From assembly GCA_965112735.1 (NCBI GenBank), contig OZ218950.1:186001-250000 (forward strand): DNA of 64,000 nt, in the 5' to 3' direction. The notes under the pieces are model-generated. The model did no database searches and was not told the origin of the DNA. It worked only from the letters and a program-made list of their open reading frames with translations. This DNA comes from Phaeosaccion multiseriatum. Taxonomy: Eukaryota > Ochrophyta, other classes. A program made the position numbers and the translations under genes. Positions 53,201 through 63,000 of the stretch are shown here, one piece after another; position 1 is the first letter of the stretch, and each line of letters begins with the position of its first letter.

Positions 53201-54892
53201 CATCTGTAGACAGTTCACCACTGCCTCGCAAACCCCCCCCCCCCACCGCCCCCACTGCTTGAAACATGGACCACTTCTTCTGCAGGGCGTGGAGTTGTCG
53301 CTGCAGAGCCGTTTCACTCGCCCTCTTAGACGGGTGCGAGGAGGGCTTGCGTTTGGCGGCCGCCGCTGCTGCTGAGGCCGCGGCTGTGGCAGCTGCGGCG
53401 GCGTTCACTGCGGCTGCCACTGCTGCCTCGGCTAAGGCGGCGTTGACCACCACCCCGTCGCCTCCTCCTTCTTCTCCTTCTCCTCCTTCTCTCCCTTCTC
53501 TGCCTCTACCGTCCGCCCCTGTGTGTGTCCCCTTCTCATCTCCTCCTCCTCCCCTGGCCTTGGCCCTTACCCTTGCTCTCGCCGCAGCGGCTCTGGGGCC
53601 ACCATCTCCTCCTCCTCCTCCTCCTCCTCCTCCTCCTCCCCCTGCCCCATGCAATGCCACTCCTGCCGTATCACCAACTGCTCCTCCTGCGCCTGCTGCC
53701 CACCCCGAGTCTGAGCCCCCTCCGCCTCCTTCCTCGACGCCCTCATTGACCGCCGCCGCAGCGACGGCAAGGGCCGCAGTGGCAGCAGCAGCAGCAGACA
53801 CAGCCCTCTCCCTCTCCTTGGCCGCCACTGCAGAGAGTGCCGCAGCGTGGTCGGCCTTGATGGCGCTCATAGAGAGGGCTGTGTTTCCTGTATTTCCCAC
53901 CTCTCTCCCCTTGTCTCTCTTGGCGCTGCTCTTCTTGTTGCTCTTCTTGCCCTTCCCCTTGTGGTCCTTGCCTGCCTTGTTACTGCCTCCCTTACCGCCC
54001 CGGCCGCCACCCTCCCCTCCACTCCCGTCCGATCCCCGCCCCGCCTTGCCGTCATCACCACACCCCTCCTCCCCTTCACAGTCCTCCCGCCATCCACTGC
54101 CATCTCCGGTGCCCCCACCTTTCGCCGCCAGCCCCTTGGCGTCCAACCCTGCTATGAGCAAGTCCGCTGGGGGAGGATCGAAGTAGTCCGCAATGAGGTC
54201 CATATGCAAGCGACTCTCGGCCTCTGGATCGAAGTCAACATTGTTGGCGTTGGCACCGGCCGCCCACGTCTGCGGGTTGTTGGTGAGAATGTCTCCCAAC
54301 ATGCTTCCCAGGTGGCTGCCAGGGCCCTCCACGCGATGAAACGCCAGCTGTGATCGTGGAGTTGGTGCTCCAGTAGGGCCCACCTGCGGGGGGGAGGAGG
54401 ACGAAGAGGAAGAGGAGGGCGCCCCTGATCGACTCGACGGGGTGATCTTTCCACCTCTCGCTCCATCCTCGTCCTCTTCCTCGTCTCGGTCCTGATGATG
54501 GTCTCCAATCACATGCTCGGTGCCCAACCCTCCTCCTTGTATGGCGCCTCTCCCCCCCGGCTTGGAGATGTGGCAGTGCCCACGGGGGCTCTCCTCTGGG
54601 AGCATCACCAGAAGTCTGGGTGTGCTGCCCTTCCGACACAGGGGTGGGGCCCAGGTCGTATTGACCGTCATGGGCGCCTGCTCCTGTATCACCAACGGCT
54701 CCTCCTCCTCCTGCTCTTCCTCCTGCTCCAGCTGCTGCAGCAGCTGCTGCTTGGAGGACGGGGTCGCAGGACGAGGAGCCTTCTTGTACTGCGACAAGGC
54801 GGAAGCCGCTGACGAGCTCGCCTGCAGCGCCTCTTGTTCTTGTTCTTGATCCTGTTGCTCCCGCTGCTGTTGGGGCTGGCGCTGCTCTTGTG

Positions 54893-54927
<35 letters not shown>

Positions 54928-55403
54928 TGTTCTTGGGGCTGCCGTTGTTCTTGTGGTTGTTGTGGCTCCTTCTGGGGACCGGCTTTAAGACCCGGCGCCC
55001 CTCTACCTATGCCTTCCAACTGTGAAGAGACTGCAGCGAGCGCGGCAAGCTTCCCTGACGGAACGTAAGTGAAGGACTCCGCCGCCATGCTTGCGTCTCC
55101 TCCTGCCGCCGTTGCTGCCATCATCGAGAGGGCTGGGGCGTGAAGGAAAGAGGCTGATTGATGAGCGGGGTCAAGCTTCTTCCTCTGCTGCTGCTGCGGC
55201 TGTTGCTGATGCTGCTGCATGGCCCACGACTCCGCTGGACTTCCACCCCCCACCAATCCGTTGTTGGTGGGAAAGCAGGGGCTCGTACATGAAGGAGAAG
55301 GAAACATGCCGGACGCAGGAGCTAACCCTAAGCTGCCGTCGTCCTGATCGGTAGAGACTTTGATACACGGTGGGTACAGATCAGCTTCGCCGTTACTCAA
55401 CAT
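50232..55403 (-). CDS. Large EsV-1-7 domain protein, single exon
   Basis: 1723 residues from ATG 55403 to the stop at 50232; the frame is open upstream to 55517 but with no ATG. Most of it is low complexity: poly-Q near the N-terminus, Gly/Ala/Ser and Lys-rich segments, and an ALAVAAAAV-type alanine block. At about 1480-1635 lie three cysteine/histidine units of EsV-1-7 type. The last, CLFPGC ... CATH, has the canonical C-X4-C-X16-C-X2-H spacing; CVQPLC ... CLRH and CGHEGC ... CLKH have longer, glycine-rich insertions. This family, which includes the brown algal developmental regulator IMMEDIATE UPRIGHT, has no proven biochemical role. The disordered, basic context suggests a nuclear protein, but that is inference. 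Five copies of the GTATCACCAACTGCT motif are embedded in the coding sequence. Confidence 0.78.
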
Positions 55404-57012
55404 AATACCTCGTCCCTTGGTGCTCCTACTGTGCCAGCTCTTTTGCGGTCTCCTCCTCCCCCTCTTCACCGTGCTGGTGCTGCTGCGATGACTGCGAGGT
55501 GTGCTTGCGTACAGCACTTCAGCTCTATTTCCTTCTCATCCCCGCCTCCTCCGTCTTGCTCGTCACTTCCTTCCTACGTCTCTGGTCTTTGATGACGTAT
55601 TCTTCCTTTCCTTTCTTCTTCTTTCGATGCCACCTCCTCCACCTTGCCACCAAGGCTCTGGCTTGGCCCTCACCGACCCAAGGAGGCGTCCATCGCGCTG
55701 CTCAAGGAGGCCTACAGTGATAATTTAGCAGCTGTGATAGAGTAGGAGGAAGATAGAGGACTGCCGTATAACGGGACAAGGAGGCCAGCTGTGTGCTCGC
55801 AGCACAGGGTCAGTTACAGAATTTTTTTGTAACGGCGATTTCATTGACATATTCCGGCCCCCTTTTCCTTCTTCTTTCTGAACTCAGGGCAACGAATTAA
55901 TTTAATTGAAATTAAAATCAACAACAATCGTTCGTCGTCCGCCAACGCCGCGACGCTCGTTCTTGCCTTCGCCTTCCTCAGAGGCCCTCGCCGTGCCGCC
56001 TTCCTTGGTCCTTGGACGCCCCCCCCCGAGCGGGCTGAGAGCTGAGAGGGGTTGCGGGGCAGACGGGAGGTTGCGTGCACGGCCTCTTCCTGCAAGTCCC
56101 TCAGTGCTTGAGAGATCAATGCTCAACCCTATCGCCGGCCCTGTTGTATCACCAACTGCTGCCTGCTGCTGCTGCTGCTGGTGGTGGTGGCCCAAGGCTT
56201 CTCTCCTGCGCGCCTCTAGCCCGTGCCTGTACAAACTAGAGGTCTACGTACAAATTAGAGGTCTACGTACAAACTAGAGGTCTGCATGTACAAACTAGAG
56301 GTCTGCACGTACAAACTAGAGGTCTACGTACAAACTAGAGGTCTACACGTGCAAACTAGAGGTCTACACGTACAAACTAGAGGCCTACACGGCAGCCCAG
56401 CCTCTGAGCCACTAAGCCGGAAGGTAGGGAAGGGAAGGCTCTTGAAACGGCATGTGCGCACTTGTCACAAAGGAAGGGCCTCCCACACTCCCACGGGCTT
56501 TGAACTCCTCCTCGGGGGCTGCACAAGGAAGGTGCTTGTCTCCAGGGGAGGTCCGGAAGAGCTAACTTGAAGGCGGGCAACATCTCGTCTCGAATATACG
56601 AGAGAGAGAGACTGACTGCCATTCCGTACAATGAAACCCCCATTCCCCCATTCCCCCCGCACCACACCGTCCCGTGGAGCCGGAGGATGGAGTAATCTGT
56701 AGCAAGATTCTGGCGCCAACCGACCGACGGGGAGGAAGCATCCCGAAAGAAGCAAAGATAATGTCGAGCATGTTGCTGCTGCTGCTGCTGCTGCTGGTGG
56801 TGGTGGTGGTCCTTGAGCCACGCGACGGTGCTGCTGTTTCAACTGTTTCAACTGTCCGCTGTCCGTTGCAGCTGCCCCAACGACAGGACAGGCAAGAGGA
56901 AGCACTGCTGCTCCCCCAGACCCGGTGCCTACTGCATGCCGCTTCCCTCTCTCCTTGGTCCTCATCTGTGCTCAGATGTCCCCCCTCTCCTCTCCTTAGT
57001 CCTCATCAGTGA
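55404..57012. other. Intergenic region
   Basis: Two similar (CTG)n-(GTG)n blocks (56159-56192 and 56772-56811), a 20-bp tandem repeat (56229-56385) and the GTATCACCAACTGCT motif at about 56146. Short frames on the - strand (55902-56234 and 56465-56965) have no recognisable domain and are not called. Confidence 0.5.
56229..56385 (+). repeat. Tandem repeat of ACAAACTAGAGGTCTACGT
   Basis: Eight copies of a 19-21-bp unit with CTGCAT, CACG and GCACG variants. Confidence 0.93.
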
Positions 57013-58774
57013 TTAGAAGTCCTCCACGCCGTGCTCGACGAACGAGTCAGCAAAGGTGTGGCATGTGTTGAAGGGGACCCTTAGGTGGGTGTCCCATGAG
57101 TCGATGAAGGCGGTGAAGTCGTCCATACTGCAGAAACTCTCTCCACACAGCTTCAAACCTCGTGGCCTGAAGGCAAGTTGAAGGACGCGCAAGTGCGAAG
57201 GGAGGGAGAGAGAGAGAGAGAGAGAGAGAGGAAGAGTGAAGGGGGGGAAGTTGAGGAGAGAAGAGAGGGAGAGGGAGAGTGAGAGTCAAGGGAGTTGAGG
57301 AGAGGGGTGGGGCGGGGTGAGAAGGCATAGGGGCATATGGAAAGCTGGACATTAGGCAGATGGTCGCAGGAGAGGAGCAGCAAGAGGAGGGGGGGGAGGT
57401 GTGTATATGGGGACAGAGAGAGAAGAAGGGGGAGGGCACACAAGACGGTCGGGCAAGGCCGTCCTCCCGCCCTCATGCACGCACGCAAGCACGTACTCCC
57501 TCCCTCCCTCACTCACTCACTCACTCACTCACTCACTCACTCACTCACTCACTCGTTCGCTTACTGACTCACCCACTCGCTCACTGACTCACTCACTCAC
57601 TCAATCACTCACTCACTCACTCACTCGCCTATTGACTCACTCACTGACTCACTCGCTCACTCACTCGCTCACTCACTCGCTTATTGACTGACTCACTCAC
57701 TGACTCACTCGCTCACTCACTCGCTCAGTGACTCACTCATTGACTCACTCACTGACTCACGCCCTCCCTCTCTCCCTCCCTCACTGACTGACTGACTCAC
57801 CGGTATCTCAGAATTCGACAGCGCACCTTCCCCGGCACAGAGCGGAGGGAGGCGAGGCGCCGCGTGGTCTTGGCCGCGAGGGGGTGGACCGGGAGGAAGT
57901 CGAACAGCATGAACTGACTCGACGCAGGCAAGGCAAGGCAAGGCAAGGCATGGCATAGCATAGCATAGCATGGTGAGGCAAAGGGGAGAAGGGGACGAGG
58001 GAGGGGGCACAACAACACAGCAGAGAGAGGCCAGCAAACAGCGAGAGAGAGAGAGAGAAGCGAGCGGATAAGTGAGGCTCGTGATGAAGCAAGTACACAC
58101 ACAAATGAAGAAAGGGGACAGGCTTGGTGGTTCGGTGGTGCGAAAAGAAGAATGACGGCAGCAGTGATGCCGTTGCAGTGAAATACGTCGTGTCCTTTAC
58201 CTGGCTTCGGTTTCAGACTCGCACGGTAGGTCTACTACACCAAAAGTGAAACCGAAGCTCCTCTGCTCACTCACTCCCTCACCTGTCCAAAAACGGCGTC
58301 CTCCTTCTCACCCCTCCTCCTCGTCCTGCCTCCCCCCGCCGCCCCGCTGATCGTTGCACCCACCTGCGTCAGTGAGTGAGTCAGTCAGTGAGTGGGTGAG
58401 GAAGAAATTGACCAAGTGAGTGAGTGAGTGAGTGAGTGAGTGAATGAGTGGGTAAGTGAGTGAGTGGGTGGGTGAGTGAGCCGCGCTGATGCTGCCCCCA
58501 ATCCTTACCTCCATGCCCTTGGTGACGATGGCCTGCATGGAGTCCTCCTGCAGAGCTTCGATCACCACCGACACATGCAGCTGTAGATGAAGAATCCGCA
58601 GGGTTGGGTGACGATGGCAGTTGATAGGGCGTGCGGGGGGGGGGGCAAGGAGGGAGAGAGGGAGGGGAAGAGGGTTGAAGAAAAGGAAAGGTGAGGGGAG
58701 AGAACGAAAGGCGGCGTTATAGCCGCAGGTCAAGGAGAGCACCCGCTGAAGATATCGCACAGCCTAAACCCACT

Positions 58775-58805
<31 letters not shown>

Positions 58806-59658
58806 CTTGCGGAGGGAGAAATGACGTGTCCTGTTACCTTTAGGAATTTGGGACCTCCCACCAGAGGCCCATATGCTTTCCATATCCGAAAGGAAGGGAG
58901 GCTGGGGTCGTAGTCGAGTATGCCGGCCTCGTCAATGTCCATGTCCACGGACTCAGTCTCCATCTCGGAGGAAGAGGTTACCGTAGACACCAGTGCCGAA
59001 GAGGGCCGACATCGATGCCTCCTGCTGCTGGTGCTACCGGTGCTGCTCCTGCTGGTGCTGCTCCCCCATCCCCGCTGTTGAGGATGAGTCTCCCCGTCCT
59101 CGCCCTGCTGCCTTCTCCCGGAATCTGCTGCGACTGCCGGTACTCTCCGAGCTTCTAGGCTCCAGCGATACCGCCGTGCCGAGCGAGACCCAGTAGCGGC
59201 CAGTGAAGGACGAACACTTGCTGCTTCACGAGGCTTCGCGAAGCTGGGAAACCCACTATTACTACTACCACTACTACCACTACTGCTGCTGCTGCTTCTG
59301 CCGCTCCCGCTGCTACTGCTTCTACTACTACTATCTCTACTACTGGTATTCGCGAAGGCTCCTCCTGCAGGGGGGAGAGGGCACAGAGCAAAGCGGGCGT
59401 CAAAGGTCGTTTGAAAATCCCTCACCCTGGAAGGGGACAGCCTGCTATTGCACATACTCAAGCCACTACTTTACCATAAATACTGCAATATTACTGTGAA
59501 GTACCTTGGAAGGCCTGGACGACCCCTCCGTTCATCCCCAGTACGCAGAGCAGACAGAGCGCCACCCCCGCTGCTCCTACCGCTCCTCGGGCGGCAGCTG
59601 CGAGGAGATTCGATGTGCGAGAAGGCCGAGATACAACCGTTCTATTGGTACCTCTCAT
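57013..59658 (-). CDS. Plastid-targeted protein of unknown function
   Basis: Five exons: 59658-59505, 59364-58838, 58580-58509, 57913-57801, 57166-57013; GT-AG, phases agree; 339 residues. The N-terminus has a hydrophobic signal peptide (VALCLLCVLG) with cleavage predicted at VQA before FQGGAF, matching the heterokont ASAFAP rule for plastid import. A Ser-rich linker (about 55-130) follows. The folded part starts near IWKAYGPLVGGPKFLKLHVSVV and includes FLPVHPLAAKT, SVPGKVRCRIL, FIDSWDTHLRVPFNTCHTF and SFVEHG. An invariant-looking His (LHVSVV) and Cys (NTCHTF) recall permuted papain-fold families (PPPDE/LRAT-like), and the spacing resembles plant plastid proteins of unknown function; both are tentative. 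Introns 3 and 4 are rich in TCAC/GTGA repeats. The gene is divergent from the PsbP-like gene, which is also plastid-targeted. Confidence 0.72.
57506..57795. repeat. (CACT)n-type satellite in intron 4 of the plastid protein gene
   Basis: CACT units with CGCT, GACT and TATT variants. A related GTGA array lies in intron 3 at 58372-58484, on the opposite strand. Confidence 0.9.
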
Positions 59659-60182
59659 GCTGGCCCTGGCAGGCAGAGAGGATGCGTAGCGGGGCCTGTA
59701 GGACTCCCTTGAAGGCTGGCTGGGGGCCCGGTGCCGTCCAACGGCCGTGTATTCCAAGTCCCTATGGTGCCCCCTGCCTAAAACGCCACCACTCCGCAGT
59801 GAATGCTTCTCCAATATAGCGAGTTTACCAACCCTCGCCCGCAGCTGGCCCCAGTAGAGGGCTGTGCAACGCTGAAGGGAGATGCAAATCAAACGCGCCG
59901 CGGCCACGTGGGTAGCAGTTGGGTCTCGGCCAGGACGATGTGGCGTCCAACTTTCACCGCCGTTTCCCACTGACTTCCTCCCCCTGCTTCTTCTGCTTCT
60001 CCTGCTGTCGCTTCTGCGCTTCGACGCTGCTTTTGCGCTTGCTTCTTGGGGTTTGTTTGTTTTCGAGACTTGCTCAACTTTTCAGGAAATTTTAGAGCAC
60101 CAACTCGCCCACAAAACCCCCTCGGGGTGCCTCACCACCTCCCTGCCTTCTCCAGCGCATTTCCTTCGACCGAGAGTTAACG
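59659..60182. promoter_or_regulatory. Divergent intergenic region between two plastid-protein genes
   Basis: 524 bp with no TATA box that stands out. The frames running through it on both strands lack homology and are treated as shadows or UTR. Confidence 0.45.
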
Positions 60183-62745
60183 ATGACGACAACAAGACAG
60201 AGGAAGAGCCGAGGCAACTGCAGCAGGCGGTTGCAGCTGGCTGCGGCGGCGCTCCTCGCCACGCTGCCCGCAATGGAGGGGTTCACACTATCAGCAAACG
60301 CGAGGGTGAGGGACGGCTCATGAGGGAGCGAGCGTTCAAGCGGCTGAGAGAGGAACTTGAGGGAGGCAGGGTTCGAGGGACTGAGAGAGTCGCTTTGCAA
60401 GGGTGGTGGCGATCGGAGGTACAATGTCGCGTCCGGATGGTGTGCTAGTCCCTTTTTCCCGTCCTAATCTTGCCCGTCTCCCCCCCACCTGATTTTGTTG
60501 TTGCAATTGCACCCTCTCTTTCGGGCCTCCTTGGCAGTGAGTGACACGGACATGCGTTGCCCAGCTACTTCTAATCTCCAAAACCATACAGCCCGGGTGG
60601 AGGGGAGGAGGGAGTGGGGCGGGGCGACGACGAGGAGGAGGAGGACAAGAGGAGGAGGGTGAGGGGGGGGGGGAAGGAGGAGGAGAGGAGGAGAAGGGGA
60701 AGAGGAGTAGGTATCGGGAATAGGCCCAGCGAGGTAGCGTGTGTCTCCCTCTTCCCTCGATGGGTCTTCCCTTCCTCTATGGGGGGGACCGATCAGCATT
60801 CAGGGCCAATCTGCCGTCAGCCAACCCAACCTTGGGGTAGTACTTGTATTGTACAATTGGGCCCTTGTATCCCAATCGTACATATTGTCTTTCTCCTCAA
60901 ATCCCTGCAGGCTTTCGATGAGCGCACAACAGCCGCAGGGAGGCTTGTCGCGCAGAGATGCCATCATCAAGTCCGCAAGTGAGTGCGTTGGCAGGGGATT
61001 GATATGAATACTGAATGACTCTTTGGCTCTCTGTTGCTTCGCATCTACCCACCGGCCTTCGACGCCTGGGTACCCACACCAGCCTACTCACACTCCCCCC
61101 CCCTCCATCCATTTCCTTCCCTCCCACGCACCCCCGCGCCACCCCATCTCGTGTAGACGGCCTCGCGGTAGGGGCAGCTCTGCTGGCAGGGGCCCCCGCC
61201 CCGTCCCTGGCGAGTCTCAGCAGCGTCAATGATAAGCTCAGGGGCTACGGTCTGCCTCCTATAGAAACGCCACCAAAAGGCAAGAAGAAAGATTGTCCGT
61301 TCTTGGAACCTAAGGAACGCTCTGGCAGTGAGCGAGTAGGGGTCTTCTCAAGACCGTTCCGAGAATGGGCGAGGAGTGTTCCACCGGCGCCAGCTGACAC
61401 CTGACGCTGACCTGTTGTGCGAGTGTCACCTGAACAGAATAGCATGATGGGCGGTATGATGGGGGCTCCCTCTCTCTTCACCAACACGAACAAGACATGT
61501 GTTCTTCCCTCTTGTTCTCTCTGCCTCTCTCCCTCCCTCTCACCCTATTTATCCTCCCCTCCCACCCCACCCCCCTTCTCTTTCTATAACAAAACTGTTA
61601 CCTCTCTCACCCACCCACTCACCCACTCACTCACCCACTCACTCACCCACTCACCCACCCACTCACCCACCCACTCACTCACCCACTCACAGGAATGAAC
61701 CCTGTGCTGGAGATTTACGGCAGGGACGAGAACCGCGAGACCATCCTGGTGGGATGGAACTACCCCAGGACGTGGATCGTGGAGAGACCTAACATGGACA
61801 CCAACTACGAGGATGGAACCGTGTCCACGGGCGACTATCAGAAGGGGGACACCGCGGTAAGGAGGAGGGGTGTGTGTGTTGGGGGGGTCGGGGAGGGAGG
61901 GAGGGAGGGAGGGAGGGAGGGAGGGTGGGTTGGGGGGTGGGTGAGTGAGGGAGTGGGTTAGGGAGGAAGGGAGAGGGTGAGCGAATGATGCATGCATTCT
62001 ATGTATGTATGTATGTATGTATGTATGTTCAACATGCTCTCACGCCCGCCGCCCCACTCCCTACTCCGATGCCACGTGACTTCCATCTTGACCGTTACAT
62101 CCGTTACGTTTCATCGCAGTTCCTGTACGTGGGGGAGAAGGAACTGATGGAGAACGACTCTCTGAACAAGGAGAGCGCGGCCAACATCATTCAGAAAGCT
62201 ATCAGTCAAAAGGGAGACAACCAGTACCAGAGCTTCAAGCTCAAGAGCCTCAAGGAGGTTAGTGGGTGTAGGGCACGGCGAGGGCGCGGTCGTGTGGGCC
62301 AGTTGGTAATGCGGACCAGTTGGTTTCCTTCCTACTGATTCCATGTCTTACCCGCGTCCTTCCTCTCGTCCTTGTTGCCTTGTTCGCGTCCTTGCCTCTC
62401 CTCCTTCTCCTCCTTCTCCTCCTCCTCCTCCTCCTCCTCCTCCTCCTCCTCCTCCTCCTCCTCCTCCTCCTCCTCCTCCTCCTCTGGATGCTGCTGCTGC
62501 TTGCTCAGGGAGGAAAGGGCAGGGGATCGCAGAAGTACTTCCTCGCGGCATTCTCCTATGAACTCCTCACCGGCGCCGGATTCACCGTGGACAGAGTAGG
62601 TGAGTCAGTCAGTGAGTCAGGCGGCCAGTCAGTCAAGTCTGGCGTTTTCAGTTTCAGTTTAGGAGACCCACCCCAGCAGTGAGTGCCGATGACCTGATGG
62701 GCAGTTACTCTGTGGGCACCTTTCCTCTCCCACCCTCCCCCCCGT

Positions 62746-62798
<53 letters not shown>

Positions 62799-63000
62799 TT
62801 GCGTGTTTGTGTGTTCGCGTCTTCCCCCACCTTCAGGCAACGCGGCCATCACGCAGCTGGGCGGCAACACGCAGGCCGTTGTGGCGGCGACGACCTCCAA
62901 GCGTTACAAGAAACTGCAGCCAGAGATGGAGGAGATTGCAAGGAGCTTCAGGGTCTATGACGGCATCCCAAAGAGAATGGTGCAGAACCAGAGGAGATAA
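60183..63000 (+). CDS. PsbP-like thylakoid lumen protein
   Basis: Seven exons: 60183-60305, 60933-60978, 61157-61327, 61693-61856, 62120-62257, 62509-62599, 62837-63000; 298 residues. The exon 2 acceptor is uncertain: 60911 would shift the frame, 60933 and 60939 keep it. The targeting signal is tripartite: a signal peptide ending AMEG before F34 (ASAFAP-type), then a twin-arginine lumen signal (LSRRDAIIKSA followed by GLAVGAALLAGAPAPSLA). The mature part matches the PsbP fold family: YGLPPI, ILVGWNYPRTWIVERPNMD, TVSTGDYQKGDTA, FLYVGEKEL, KYFLAAFSYELLTGAGFTVDR, GNAAITQLGGNTQAVVAATTSKRYKKL. PsbP proteins support the oxygen-evolving complex or photosystem assembly. It cannot be told here whether this is PsbP itself or a PsbP-domain relative. 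Confidence 0.88.
62408..62484. repeat. (CTC)n microsatellite in PsbP-like intron 5
   Basis: About 25 triplets, ending ~25 nt before the acceptor of exon 6 and so forming part of its pyrimidine tract. Confidence 0.92.
62749..62792. repeat. (GT)n microsatellite in PsbP-like intron 6
   Basis: About 22 GT units ahead of the acceptor of exon 7. Confidence 0.93.

Noticed and set aside
55841-56965. Minus-strand frames at 55841-56119, 55902-56234 and 56465-56965 as small genes
   Set aside because: No domain, composition driven by CTG/GTG blocks, and no supporting splice or promoter context.
57337-57795. Frames with repeated [12 protein letters not shown] peptides
   Set aside because: They are readings of the (CACT)n satellite in an intron.
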